Of a stretch of 64,000 nucleotides of DNA, positions 1-8,104 are shown in pieces; the first letter of the stretch is position 1, and each line of letters begins with the position of its first letter. Position numbers and translations under genes: made by a program. The notes under the pieces were generated by a model. The model saw nothing but the letters and a program-made list of their open reading frames with translations. It was not told the origin of the DNA and ran no database searches. This DNA comes from Bacillus gaemokensis (GTDB lineage: Bacteria > Bacillota > Bacilli > Bacillales > Bacillaceae_G), in the NCBI RefSeq assembly GCF_001590835.1, contig NZ_LTAQ01000056.1, positions 1 to 64,000 on the forward strand. Reading direction: 5' to 3'.

Positions 1-1
1 C

Positions 2-2080
2 TGGGAATGTGATTCAAATGATATTGTTCCTGAAAGAATTCCAATCGGAAAACCGATTCTAAATACAAAAGTATATATACTGAATAATAAGAAATTATGT
101 GGGATTGGTGTGCCTGGGGAATTATGTATAGCTGGAGATGGTGTAGCTAGAGGATATCTCAATAGACCAGAACTGACAGCGGAGAAATTTATCGATAATC
201 CATTTGGAGAAGGGAAACTGTACCGAAGTGGAGATTTGGTAAGATGGCTTCCTGATGGGAATATTGAGTATCTGGGAAGAATCGATGAACAAGTAAAAAT
301 CAGAGGTTTCCGAATTGAGCTTGGCGAAATTGAGAGTGTAATTCGAAGAGTAGAAGGTGTAACTGATGTGGCGGTAATTGTAAGAGAAGACAAAAATGGT
401 GAAAAAGCAGTCCGTGCATATGTTACAGGTGTAACTGATGTGGCGGTAATTGTAAGAGAAGACAAAAATGGTGAAAAAGCAGTCCGTGCATATGTTACAG
501 CGGAAAATGAATTAAGTATCAGTGATATCAAAGAGGGAATCCGTAAGGAATTACCAGAATACATGATACCCGCCTATATGATGCAGATTGAGAAGATACC
601 AGTAACAAGAAATGGAAAGCTGGATAAAAGAGCTCTGCCTGAGATTGAAATGAAGAGCGAAAAGGAATATATCCCACCGAGAAATGAAACAGAGGAAAAA
701 CTATGTGAGATAATTGGGGAAAGCTTAAATGTAAAACAGATTGGAATTGAAGATAATATTTTTGAACTCGGTGCCAACAGTATTAGTATTATTAATATTG
801 TAGGAAGGGTAATTAGAGCAGGGATTAATATAACGATTCAAAATATTTACGAAAATCAAACAGTGAAAAGTCTATACGAATATTTAAATGGCAAAAGTGA
901 ATATTTTGAAAAATATGATGAAATGCATTTTGAAAAGTACAATAAATTACTAACTACAAACCAGTTTGATAATGAGGCTAAGATTATAACCAATAACCTA
1001 GGAAATGTACTTGTGACAGGGGCTACAGGTTTCTTAGGGGCTCATATAGTAGCTAATTTAATTGATAATGAAGAAGGAAAAGTATATTGTTTAATACGCT
1101 GTGAAAATGAAAATCATGGATATAATCGTTTAAGGAATATACTGAATCATTATTTTGGAAAAAAATATGATAGCATTTTAGGAGAGAGAATCATTATTGT
1201 TTCTGGTGACGTTTCAATGACTAATTTAGAAAACATATTACCATTAGACATAAAAACAATCATACATTCAGCTGCGAATACGAAACATTATGGTCTGTAT
1301 ATGGATTTCCATAAAATCAACGTTGACGGCACAAAGAATATTGTGGAGTATGCAAAAGAAGTCAATGCTACATTAATTCACATTTCAACCATAAGTGTAT
1401 GTTCTGTATTACCAGTAGATGCTGAAAACCACATTTTCACAGAAAGAGATTACTTTAAGAATCAGATTATAGACGTACCATATGTAAGAAGTAAATTTTT
1501 TGCGGAAAAGGTAGTTTTGGATGCTATTGAGTCGGGGCTTGATGCAGTTGTTATTCGAATTGGTAATCAGACTAATAGATCTAGAGATTTAAAGACAATG
1601 ATTGATTATCAGCAAAACAGATTCAACTATAGTATAAAAAATATAGTTAAAATAGGATATATTAAGGAAAGTATGTTGAATGAAAAGTTGGAATTATCAC
1701 CGATAAATGAAACAGCATTAGGGGTAATTGCATTGTCAAAAAAACGTGTTAAACAATATAATATGTTCCATCTGTCCAATGATAATCTTGTTTCATTCAA
1801 TAAAATCTGCAAAGCATTTGAACATATAGGAATTTGTTTAAATGTTGTGGATGATAATGGTTATGCAAATATAATTAAAAACATCGAAAGTAATAAAAAG
1901 GATAGTATCAATAATTTGGTGGCGCTGGGGGCAACAGGAAGAGAAACTAAAGCTGTGGCTTTGGATAATAGTTTTACAGCAAACTTCTTGAAAAAGATAG
2001 GATTTACATGGAGTAAAATAGACCAAGATTATCTTAATAAATGGGCTATGCATTATGCTGCAATGGGATACTGGGAATAA
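2..2080 (+). CDS. Non-ribosomal peptide synthetase, C-terminal part (A-PCP-reductase), 5' truncated by window
   Basis: The frame is already open at base 2, so the gene begins upstream; 692 residues are visible. In order: the C-terminal half of an adenylation domain (IPIGKPI; YRSGDL; GRIDEQVKIRGFRIELGEIE; NGKLDKRALP), a peptidyl carrier domain with its phosphopantetheine serine (ELGANSIS, about nt 760-790), and a terminal reductase domain from about nt 1005 with a TGATGFLG nucleotide-binding loop and a YVRSK (YxxxK) catalytic motif. Terminal reductase domains release the peptide as an aldehyde or alcohol using NAD(P)H instead of a thioesterase; that is family knowledge. The aldehyde may then cyclise as an imine, but the product cannot be told from here. 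A perfect 24-residue tandem duplication lies in the adenylation subdomain. A terminator follows, so this is the last gene of its transcript. The GTG at 110 is only an internal codon. Confidence 0.93.
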   Translation, partial: WECDSNDIVPERIPIGKPILNTKVYILNNKKLCGIGVPGELCIAGDGVARGYLNRPELTAEKFIDNPFGEGKLYRSGDLVRWLPDGNIEYLGRIDEQVKIRGFRIELGEIESVIRRVEGVTDVAVIVREDKNGEKAVRAYVTGVTDVAVIVREDKNGEKAVRAYVTAENELSISDIKEGIRKELPEYMIPAYMMQIEKIPVTRNGKLDKRALPEIEMKSEKEYIPPRNETEEKLCEIIGESLNVKQIGIEDNIFELGANSISIINIVGRVIRAGINITIQNIYENQTVKSLYEYLNGKSEYFEKYDEMHFEKYNKLLTTNQFDNEAKIITNNLGNVLVTGATGFLGAHIVANLIDNEEGKVYCLIRCENENHGYNRLRNILNHYFGKKYDSILGERIIIVSGDVSMTNLENILPLDIKTIIHSAANTKHYGLYMDFHKINVDGTKNIVEYAKEVNATLIHISTISVCSVLPVDAENHIFTERDYFKNQIIDVPYVRSKFFAEKVVLDAIESGLDAVVIRIGNQTNRSRDLKTMIDYQQNRFNYSIKNIVKIGYIKESMLNEKLELSPINETALGVIALSKKRVKQYNMFHLSNDNLVSFNKICKAFEHIGICLNVVDDNGYANIIKNIESNKKDSINNLVALGATGRETKAVALDNSFTANFLKKIGFTWSKIDQDYLNKWAMHYAAMGYWE
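356..499 (+). repeat. Perfect 72-bp in-frame tandem duplication inside the NRPS adenylation domain
   Basis: Bases 356-427 and 428-499 are identical. Each unit encodes 24 residues starting GVTDVAVIVRED and ending VRAYVT. It lies between the conserved GRIDEQVKIRG motif and the NGKLDKRALP motif, in the mobile C-terminal subdomain. Related synthetases have this strand-helix-strand unit once. Both copies keep the frame. The lack of any divergence points to a very recent event or an assembly artefact. Confidence 0.97.
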
Positions 2081-2144
2081 TTAATATATTGAATGATTAA
2101 TCGATACGACATATCAATGTAAGTGAACAAGAGCTATAATATTC

Positions 2145-2177
2145 GGTGTTAGCAAAAATTGCTAGCACCGTTTTTTA
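2145..2177 (+). terminator. Rho-independent terminator after the NRPS gene
   Basis: An 11-bp stem (GGTGTTAGCAA with TTGCTAGCACC) is followed by a T-rich tail, 64 bases after the stop codon. Confidence 0.85.
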
Positions 2178-2400
2178 TTTAAAATCATGATTGGGAGGTC
2201 ATAAATAGCTTTTTAGTTGTGATTAGTATTTTACTTTTTTAGATGCTTTCTTTAGTACTCTTTTTAAGCTGACAGCTCCGGTTTTAAAGAAAAAGAAGAT
2301 TTTTGAGCGTACTAATACCTGTTACGGATATATATAATATCTGCCTCTTAATATCGATTGAATGTTTTCTGTTCCTATAATTATTTGGTGAACACCTTCT
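2178..2400. other. Gene-free AT-rich stretch
   Basis: I see no coding frame with a ribosome site. The stretch leads into the decayed transposon end at 2404-2640. A further gene-free stretch (2641-2870) precedes the exonuclease gene. Confidence 0.5.
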
Positions 2401-2403
2401 GTG

Positions 2404-2640
2404 ACCTACTCAACACCTACGCTACCGCTTAGAAGTGGGAGCTTCTCAGTTCCACGACGAAAGTACTCTTTCGTCTCTCTGAGCGTTATTTTGAACAGTC
2501 CCTGCCCTAGATGTCGGGCGAATGGTGATTCCTTCGGGTACCTTGATTATTTTACGAGTGGAAGGATTCGCTTGGTTTTCGCATTTTATTTGTCCACTCA
2601 ACCTTATAGAATCACTTGTCAAAGAACACTTCATAACTAG
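2404..2640 (-). mobile_element. Decayed IS200/IS605-type (TnpB) 3' end and right-end hairpin
   Basis: On the minus strand a short frame ends with GITIRPTSRAGTVQ and then SSWN and a stop. This resembles the tail of TnpB proteins, where a TIRP or RAGT-like string follows the last RuvC segment. It runs directly into an imperfect GC-richer hairpin (GAAGCTCCCACTTCT, then AGCGGTAGCGTAGGTG, then TTGAGTAGGTCAC), the layout of an IS1341-type right end and the matching omega-RNA region. No transposase catalytic part remains within the window, so this is a relic. The call rests on remembered motifs and needs a database search. The 79-residue plus-strand frame here is not credible. Confidence 0.45.
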
Positions 2641-2886
2641 ATTGTAACAAGGGAACGTATATTGTTTGCACGAAAAGATAATTCATCTCCTACCTATTTG
2701 TTGGTGTTGGGAACTTTCACACAAATTGAGGAAGGAGACTTCTTACCTCCAGTTAGTTAAATCTGAAGCGCTTTGTACAGTCTAGATAATATTATTACAA
2801 CTGCTGTTTTATTTTTTCATCCAACAGCTTGTTCATGATATGATAAAAGAAATTTTAAAGAAAATAATGATTGAGGAGCGTTAAAT

Positions 2887-3834
2887 GTGGAACATTTACA
2901 ATTGACAGGAGACTATGTTGTTATTGATTTTGAGACAACAGGGTTTAATCCTTATAATGATCGGATTATTCAAGTAGCGGCGGTTCGATATCGAAATCAT
3001 GAGTTAGTAGATCAATTTGTTTCTTTTGTAAATCCAGAGAGGCCTATTCCTAGTCGAATTACAAGTTTAACAGGGATTACAAATTATCGTGTTTCAGATG
3101 CACCAATGATTCAAGAAGTGTTACCACTGTTTTTAGCATTTTTAGGTGAAGATACAATCGTTGCGCATAATGCTTCTTTTGATATGCGGTTTTTAAAGAG
3201 CAATGCGAATATGCTTAGATTATCGGAACCTAAAAATAAAGTAATAGATACTGTGTTTTTAGCAAAAAAATATATAAAGCATGCTCCAAATCATAAGCTA
3301 GAAACTTTAAAAAGAATGCTCGGAATTCGTTTGAGTTCTCATAACGCGCTTGACGATTGTATTACATGCGCAGCTGTGTATCGAAAATGTGCGGTCATTC
3401 AAGAAGAGGGACAAAAGAAAACGAAAAAAGAAACAATTGAAGAAGATGCAGTATGTACAGTGATAAAAGAAATGTTAAGGAAGCATAATCGGGATATAGA
3501 TTGGATTCGTAGCGTGAGTGTTGGAAGTTATTTAGATATAAAAGTTTTTTATCCAATCGTCAGACTGAAGGTAAAAGGGCGAAAGAAATACGTGTTAACT
3601 GAAAAGACTGAAAAAGAAATAACGGATATATATTCTAATTTAAAATGTGAGCCAGCTTTAAAAAGCGAAATAGGGAACACGAGAATTATGATTGAAAGTC
3701 TCGAGGATGTTAAAAAGCTAGAAAATTACATCTTGGAAGAATATGATTCAGTCATGCAAGCGCTGAACGAATATAAAGAGACTAAGGTTAATGCGGAGGA
3801 AGAAATTGAGAAGTACTTAAGTATAATGAAATAG
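2887..3834 (+). CDS. DnaQ-like (DEDDh) 3'-5' exonuclease domain protein
   Basis: 315 residues, starting at GTG 8 bases after GAGGAG. The N-terminal half is a DEDDh exonuclease: motif I VIDFETTG (Asp14, Glu16), motif II HNASFD (Asp99) and motif III HNALDD (His152, Asp156). The fold is shared with the DNA polymerase III epsilon subunit and PolC proofreading domains, which hydrolyse single-stranded DNA or RNA from the 3' end with two metal ions. Residues from about 170 to the end are charged and I do not recognise a domain. It stands alone between a transposon relic and small spore genes, with a terminator downstream. A repair or RNA-processing role is an inference; the exonuclease fold is clear. 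Confidence 0.85.
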   Translation: MEHLQLTGDYVVIDFETTGFNPYNDRIIQVAAVRYRNHELVDQFVSFVNPERPIPSRITSLTGITNYRVSDAPMIQEVLPLFLAFLGEDTIVAHNASFDMRFLKSNANMLRLSEPKNKVIDTVFLAKKYIKHAPNHKLETLKRMLGIRLSSHNALDDCITCAAVYRKCAVIQEEGQKKTKKETIEEDAVCTVIKEMLRKHNRDIDWIRSVSVGSYLDIKVFYPIVRLKVKGRKKYVLTEKTEKEITDIYSNLKCEPALKSEIGNTRIMIESLEDVKKLENYILEEYDSVMQALNEYKETKVNAEEEIEKYLSIMK

Positions 3835-3837
3835 TCT

Positions 3838-3878
3838 AATGCTATTCGTAATCGAAGGACTTGCGAATGGCATTTTTT
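3838..3878 (+). terminator. Terminator after exonuclease gene
   Basis: The stem AATGCTATTCGTA pairs with TGCGAATGGCATT with one wobble, followed by a T run. Confidence 0.7.
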
Positions 3879-3984
3879 ATTAATAATAGATTTTTCTTTA
3901 GCAAAACATAAAATTTTCTTGCAAATCTGATTAAAGAGTTTTTCATTTGTTCATACTAATGAGTAAGAAAGCGAAGGAGAAAGG

Positions 3985-4137
3985 ATGGACAGCATGAGAA
4001 GAAGTCGTAGGAAATCATTTGAAGAACTTGTGAATGAAAATAAAAGGCAACTATTAAGTGATCGTGATGCAATTGAACGGATTGAAGAACGAATTGAAAA
4101 GCGTTATGAAATGCAACTTTTTAAGCAGGCTGAATAA
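3985..4137 (+). CDS. Small basic protein, FbpB family (50 aa)
   Basis: 50 residues with an Arg/Lys-rich start (MRRSRRKSFEELV) and a charged helical remainder, matching the Fur-regulated basic protein B family as I know it. In B. subtilis, Fbp proteins help the small RNA FsrA during iron sparing. ATG 3985 has AAGGAG five bases upstream; an in-frame ATG at 3994 is the alternative. I see no Fur box upstream, so iron control is not supported here. The stop codon region doubles as the -35 of the sspN promoter. Confidence 0.7.
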   Translation: MDSMRRSRRKSFEELVNENKRQLLSDRDAIERIEERIEKRYEMQLFKQAE

Positions 4138-4160
4138 TTCTTATCGCTAGTATGATACTA
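4131..4160 (+). promoter_or_regulatory. Sigma-G type promoter for sspN
   Basis: TGAATA (4131-4136) and GATACTA (4154-4160) are separated by 17 bp, close to the forespore sigma-G consensus (TGAATA, 17-18 bp, CATACTA). The -35 overlaps the stop codon of the FbpB-like gene. The gene driven, sspN, is a forespore gene in Bacillus, which fits. Confidence 0.65.
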
Positions 4161-4180
4161 GTGATAAGGAGGCGATAGTA

Positions 4181-4315
4181 ATGGGTAATCCGAAAAAGAA
4201 TTCAAAAGATTTTGCACCAAATCAAATTGGAACGCAGTCAAAAAAAGCTGGTGGAAACAAAGGGAAACAAATGCAAGATCAGACTGGAAAACAACCGATT
4301 GTTGATAACGGTTAA
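4181..4315 (+). CDS. sspN: Small acid-soluble spore protein N
   Basis: 44 residues, starting [19 protein letters not shown], with a Lys/Gly/Gln-rich remainder. This matches the minor small acid-soluble spore protein SspN, made in the forespore. It has a good ribosome site (AAGGAGG) 7 bases ahead of ATG. A sigma-G type promoter lies upstream and a terminator directly downstream. In B. subtilis sspN and tlp are adjacent, as here. The exact role of SspN in the spore core is not known. Confidence 0.92.
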   Translation: MGNPKKNSKDFAPNQIGTQSKKAGGNKGKQMQDQTGKQPIVDNG

Positions 4316-4320
4316 AGAAA

Positions 4321-4348
4321 AGGAGAATGGTTCATTCTCCTTTTTTTA
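4321..4348 (+). terminator. Terminator after sspN
   Basis: AGGAGAAT pairs with ATTCTCCT around a five-base loop, followed by seven T. It lies between sspN and tlp, so tlp would depend on read-through or its own promoter. Confidence 0.8.
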
Positions 4349-4418
4349 TATGCATACATAATTCAGTGGAATTTTGAGAAACTAATATAGTATGTATATT
4401 TTTGTAGGAGGGAATAAT

Positions 4419-4631
4419 ATGCCAGAAGAATATAAAGCAAATCCAGATGATCGAAGCGATAATGCAGAAAAACTGCAGGAAATGGTGCAAAATACAATTG
4501 ATAATTTTAATGAGGCAAAAGAAACGGCGGAACTTTCTAATGAGAAAGATCGTGCTGCAATTGAAGCGAAAAATCAACGGCGTTTAGAAAGCATTGATTC
4601 GTTGAAAAGTGAAATAAAAGATGAATCTTAA
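4419..4631 (+). CDS. tlp: Small acid-soluble spore protein Tlp
   Basis: 70 residues beginning [15 protein letters not shown] and ending in a charged helix ([11 protein letters not shown]). This is the Tlp family of minor forespore proteins; the name means thioredoxin-like, but there is no CxxC motif. I chose ATG 4419 because GGAGGG lies just upstream; a longer frame from 4392 has no ribosome site. It sits after sspN as in B. subtilis and is followed by a shared terminator. Forespore expression is inferred from the family. Confidence 0.9.
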   Translation: MPEEYKANPDDRSDNAEKLQEMVQNTIDNFNEAKETAELSNEKDRAAIEAKNQRRLESIDSLKSEIKDES

Positions 4632-4644
4632 TAGAATTTTAAAA

Positions 4645-4672
4645 AAGGCTGACTATTGTCAGCCTTTTTTTG
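4645..4672. terminator. Bidirectional terminator between tlp and sleL
   Basis: AAGGCTGAC pairs with GTCAGCCTT, with T runs on both strands. The sleL stop codon (4659-4661) lies inside the hairpin. Confidence 0.85.
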
Positions 4673-5951
4673 TAATTGTAAAATTCTCAACGAGCAAGCG
4701 CCAATTTTGTGGGAATGGTAGGCCGATTTTCCAATAGCTAATCCCCCGCACGCCTTGTTCTTTAATTAAATTAAATTTACTTTGAATAGACCTCGCATCT
4801 TCAAACCATACTTCATGCTGCACACCATTTTCATCAAAGTAATTAAAGTGTGGTGCTTGCGCTGTGAAATCATAACGAATGGGAACGTTATATTTACGAG
4901 CAAGTGCAACAGCAGCAACTGAACTAATTGCTTTTGCAGGAGGATTGCCTTCTTTAAATGGAAGTGTCCAGTCGAAACCATATAAATTTTGGCCCATCAT
5001 AATTTTATGTGGCGGCATTTGCGATTTGGCATACTGGAGCACCTGTTTTACAGGGCCGATAGGGGAGATTGCCATCGGTGGTCCGCCTTGCCATCCCCAG
5101 TCATAAGTCATTATAACGACAAAATCCACGATTTGCCCTTGCACTTTGTAATCATGGGCTTCAAAAAATTTTCCTGTTTGCTTCGAACTTGTTTTTGGAA
5201 CAAGTGTTGTACTTAATGTATACCCTTCTGGTAATCTTGTTTTAACATTTCGTAAAAATCGATTGTATGCTTCGCGATCTTCAGGAGCAACATTTTCAAA
5301 ATCAAAATGGATATCACGCATGTTATATTTCTCAGCTGTTTGTAGAATATTAGTAATAAATTTATTTTGAATGGTAGCACTTCTTAAAAAAATAGAGGCT
5401 AATTCAGCACTGAAGTTACCATTTTCGATATTGGTAATAACGAGCATTGGGATTGTTTGCCCCTGCGTAGCAAGTGATGAAATTTTAGCGGTTTCAGTTG
5501 GTTCTTTTAAGGTACCATCTCTCTGAGGTTCAAAGCTAAAGTAAGCCAAATATGTTAAATATGGATTAATAGCTCGTGTAGCGTTTACTAAGCTTTCTTT
5601 AATGGGAATTGTTGAAGGTTGTAAATAAGCGATAGATTCTATAGTTTGTTTCGAGCCTTTTGGTATATATAATTGTTGACCGACGTGAAGGATGGATTTT
5701 AATGATAGGTTATTTACTTTTGCTAAGCTGGCGAGAGGGACATTGTATGTTAGAGAAATTCGATAGAGACTGTCACCTGGTTGTACGTAATAATTATTTC
5801 CTCTTGTATTTACAATTAACGCTTGACCAACGACGAGTGTCTCAGCTGGATTTAGCCCGTTATCTTTTACAATTGTTTCAGGTGTCGTGCCATATTTTGA
5901 TGCTAAACTGTATACGCTATCGCCGCTACGAACGGTTACGATTTGAATCAT
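4659..5951 (-). CDS. sleL: Spore cortex-lytic N-acetylglucosaminidase SleL (YaaH)
   Basis: 430 residues from ATG 5951, which has AAAGGAG 7 bases upstream; the longer frame to 5981 is not needed. Two N-terminal LysM domains (about residues 2-47 and 50-96, each with a GDSxYxxA/S type motif) bind peptidoglycan. A glycoside hydrolase 18 domain follows with the catalytic string DIHFDFE, ending in the acid Glu. SleL hydrolyses cortex muropeptides carrying muramic-delta-lactam during germination, downstream of CwlJ and SleB. Length and sequence match the B. cereus group enzyme. It is inserted between tlp and the yneP-like gene relative to the B. subtilis order. Confidence 0.95.
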   Translation of the reverse strand: MIQIVTVRSGDSVYSLASKYGTTPETIVKDNGLNPAETLVVGQALIVNTRGNNYYVQPGDSLYRISLTYNVPLASLAKVNNLSLKSILHVGQQLYIPKGSKQTIESIAYLQPSTIPIKESLVNATRAINPYLTYLAYFSFEPQRDGTLKEPTETAKISSLATQGQTIPMLVITNIENGNFSAELASIFLRSATIQNKFITNILQTAEKYNMRDIHFDFENVAPEDREAYNRFLRNVKTRLPEGYTLSTTLVPKTSSKQTGKFFEAHDYKVQGQIVDFVVIMTYDWGWQGGPPMAISPIGPVKQVLQYAKSQMPPHKIMMGQNLYGFDWTLPFKEGNPPAKAISSVAAVALARKYNVPIRYDFTAQAPHFNYFDENGVQHEVWFEDARSIQSKFNLIKEQGVRGISYWKIGLPFPQNWRLLVENFTITKKG

Positions 5952-6060
5952 ATACTTGCTCCTTTCAATAAAAAGATCCACCGTTTCTATTTTATTTTTG
6001 ATTTCTCTGTATTATGATTAAATATGTGCGAGGAAACAGAAGTAAGAAGGAGATTATGAT

Positions 6061-6480
6061 ATGTTTGTAGCAGAACAAGAGATTGAGATCCGCTATGCGG
6101 AAACAGATCAAATGGGCGTTGTTTATCACGCGAACTATTTAGTATGGCTTGAATTAGGGCGTACTAAATTTATTCAAGAATTAGGGTTTTCGTATATTGA
6201 AATGGAGAAAGATGGAATTGTTTCTCCGGTTTTAGATTTGCAAATCTCATATCGTAAAGCGATGCGCTATGGGGAAAAAGCAATCGTAAAAACATGGGTG
6301 GACTCTGTTAGTCCACTTCGTGTTATATATGGATATGAAATTTATAATGGTGATGGTGAGCTTTGTATTACAGCTAAGACAACAAATATTTGTGCAAAAA
6401 GGGAAGGGTTTCGTCCTGTATCATTAAAAAAATTATATCCAGAGTGGTATGCGAAATATGAGGAAATTAAGAAGAAATAA
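6061..6480 (+). CDS. yneP: Hot-dog fold acyl-CoA thioesterase, YbgC/YneP type
   Basis: 139 residues. The motif YAETDQMGVVYHANYLVW near residue 13 is the 4-hydroxybenzoyl-CoA thioesterase signature; the Asp of TDQMG is the usual catalytic residue. The family cleaves short or medium acyl-CoA thioesters in the cytosol. The position next to tlp matches B. subtilis yneP, which supports orthology. The substrate is unknown. A ribosome site (AAGAAGGAG) precedes ATG and a strong terminator follows. Confidence 0.88.
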   Translation: MFVAEQEIEIRYAETDQMGVVYHANYLVWLELGRTKFIQELGFSYIEMEKDGIVSPVLDLQISYRKAMRYGEKAIVKTWVDSVSPLRVIYGYEIYNGDGELCITAKTTNICAKREGFRPVSLKKLYPEWYAKYEEIKKK

Positions 6481-6482
6481 AA

Positions 6483-6512
6483 AAAGTGTGGCAAGGAGCC
6501 ACACTTTTTTTA
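6483..6512. terminator. Terminator between yneP-like and yneR-like genes
   Basis: AAAGTGTGGC pairs with GCCACACTTT around AAGGA, with A/T runs on both sides, so it can serve both converging genes. Confidence 0.88.
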
Positions 6513-6800
6513 TTTCTCATAATTAAATTGCGGGAAGTCATCACCATCGTTAAATGTAACGGATAAGTCATGTCCATCGAAAAACCACTCGTCATCGCCT
6601 TCAACAAAGAAGTTAATCCCTTCTTCTTGAATTTGGACAGCAGGATGTGCTGGGTCATCTTTACGGATTCCTAAAGAAAGTCCTTTTTGTACAGTGCTGC
6701 AACCACCATATTGTACGAAAAAGCGAAGGGTATCGCCAGATTGTAAGTTTAATTCATCTTTATACCAATTTACAGCTTCTTTTGTTACGGAAAGATTCAT
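6510..6800 (-). CDS. yneR: HesB/IscA-like protein, YneR type
   Basis: 96 residues from ATG 6800, with GGAGG 8 bases upstream. The fold family is HesB/IscA (A-type iron-sulphur carriers), judged from the MNLSVTKEAVNWYK start and the FFVQYGGCS segment. Only one cysteine is present (YGGCS); the C-terminal CxC pair that A-type carriers use to hold a cluster is absent. It is therefore probably not a canonical Fe-S carrier. The B. subtilis counterpart yneR lies in the same order beside plsY. Function unknown. Confidence 0.8.
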   Translation of the reverse strand: MNLSVTKEAVNWYKDELNLQSGDTLRFFVQYGGCSTVQKGLSLGIRKDDPAHPAVQIQEEGINFFVEGDDEWFFDGHDLSVTFNDGDDFPQFNYEK

Positions 6801-6837
6801 GTATAGTTCCTCCAAAGTATATTGCTTTTTCTTAAGT

Positions 6838-6952
6838 TTGAACGACTCACTACTTACTTGCTAACGCTCATTGAAGTAAGGGATTCCTACGTCACTCCTA
6901 TTGAAGGAAGAATTAGCAGGCTAACCTCGTAGTCCCTACAGTTTAGATACAA
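6838..6952 (-). mobile_element. Second IS200/IS605-type (TnpB) right-end relic
   Basis: Reading the minus strand, a degenerate TVGTTRLAC peptide (typical of a TnpB tail) precedes GAATCCCTTACTTCAATGAG, then CGTTAGC, then AAGTAAG and a GTGAGTCGTTCA end. CTTACTT pairs with AAGTAAG as an imperfect right-end hairpin. The remaining gene-free DNA to 7205 shows no intact frame, so only a relic is left. It lies between yneR and plsY. Recognition is from memory of IS1341-like ends. Confidence 0.45.
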
Positions 6953-7205
6953 AAAGATTCGTTTCTATGTACAGTCTGTTTTTAACACTTGGTTTTCGAG
7001 TCATAGGGTTTTAAGTTTTTTATTGATAGGTGCGAACGATAGCAATTCAATAAATATTATTTACGCAACTACTATTGCCAGTAGACACGTCCAGCTTAAT
7101 TTTACTATACGACATTATGTCTTGCTGTGCAAAAAATCTGATTTGTTCCCATCCTACTTACTAGATGACGTCATTCTTGTTTTTTGGATGAGGGCCTGCC
7201 TTTTT
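6953..7205. other. Gene-free stretch between the transposon relic and plsY
   Basis: No frame here has a ribosome site and a family I recognise. It may be decayed remainder of the same insertion, but I see no clear left end. Confidence 0.4.
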
Positions 7206-7268
7206 TTGATAAAAAATAACGCAAAAAGACGCTGTTCATATGCTTTGCGTTTTCTTTTTGCGTTATGT
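7206..7268 (-). terminator. Long-stem terminator for plsY
   Basis: ATAACGCAAAAAGA (7216-7229) pairs perfectly with TCTTTTTGCGTTAT (7253-7266). Read on the minus strand, a T run follows (7206-7215). Confidence 0.85.
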
Positions 7269-7279
7269 GGGTCATAATC

Positions 7280-7876
7280 TTACTTTTGTTTCTTTGTTAA
7301 ATTTGCTTTCGGTTCAGTCTTATTTATAATTCGTCCAATATTTGCACGATGTCTATAAATAACCATACCAGCTAGTAAACACATCGCAACAATGAAGATT
7401 TTATCTCCAGTAACAATGGATGCGATAACAGCAACGACAGCTGTTACCATAGAAGAAAGTGATACGTATCTCGTTGTAAATAGAAGGGTGAAAAAGATAA
7501 CGGCTAATATTGCGAAAATAATCGGTGCATAGCATAAGAGTACGCCAGCAGAAGTTGCAACCGCTTTTCCACCGCGGAATTTTGCAAAGATTGGGTATAC
7601 ATGACCAAGAACTGCAGCTAATCCGAACCAAAGAGGGTGGATATTTAAATCGAAAATAAATGGCAGCCCCGTTGCTAATGTTCCCTTTAAAATGTCAGCA
7701 ATTGTAACGATAAAACCAGCTTTTTTCCCTAGTGTACGAAATGTATTCGTTCCTCCTAAATTACCGCTACCATGCTCGCGAATGTCAATTCCATAACCAA
7801 TTTTCCCGACAACAAGTGCGAATGGAATCGATCCAAGTAGATAGGCAACGATAAATAAAAGATATGTAATAAGCAT
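7280..7876 (-). CDS. plsY: Acyl-phosphate:glycerol-3-phosphate acyltransferase PlsY
   Basis: 198 residues, about five membrane segments. Conserved motifs: [11 protein letters not shown], then [18 protein letters not shown] near residue 35, and the [19 protein letters not shown] segment near residue 95, which match the PlsY active-site loops. PlsY transfers an acyl group from acyl-phosphate to glycerol-3-phosphate, the first step of phospholipid synthesis, with PlsX supplying the acyl-phosphate. The ATG has AGGAGACTG upstream. In B. subtilis plsY (yneS) sits near parE, as here. Confidence 0.96.
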   Translation of the reverse strand: MLITYLLFIVAYLLGSIPFALVVGKIGYGIDIREHGSGNLGGTNTFRTLGKKAGFIVTIADILKGTLATGLPFIFDLNIHPLWFGLAAVLGHVYPIFAKFRGGKAVATSAGVLLCYAPIIFAILAVIFFTLLFTTRYVSLSSMVTAVVAVIASIVTGDKIFIVAMCLLAGMVIYRHRANIGRIINKTEPKANLTKKQK

Positions 7877-8104
7877 AAGTTCAGTCTCCTTTATTCAAAT
7901 GTGTTGATAAAGGGTAAAAAGAGTTTTTCCTCTTTATTGTACCATAGATTTGTAAAGAGAACATTTCTTTTTTGTAAATGAAAAATTCAATATTTCTTAA
8001 AAAAACTTTCACAAGAATGTTACAATTTTCACATAACCATTCGAACTATATGTTGTATCATTTCGTTAGATGAGTAACAATATGTTGTTGGAGGGGTAGA
8101 GATT

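Noticed and set aside
110-112. GTG at 110 as the NRPS start
   Set aside because: The same frame is open from base 2 with adenylation-domain sequence, so the start is upstream of the window.
2401-2640. 79-residue plus-strand open frame
   Set aside because: No ribosome site, no recognisable family, and it lies antisense to the TnpB-type relic.
3880-3984. Fur box for the FbpB-like gene
   Set aside because: No GATAATGATAATC-like string is visible upstream.
5660-5971. 103-residue plus-strand frame
   Set aside because: Lies antisense to the well-supported sleL gene; a shadow frame.
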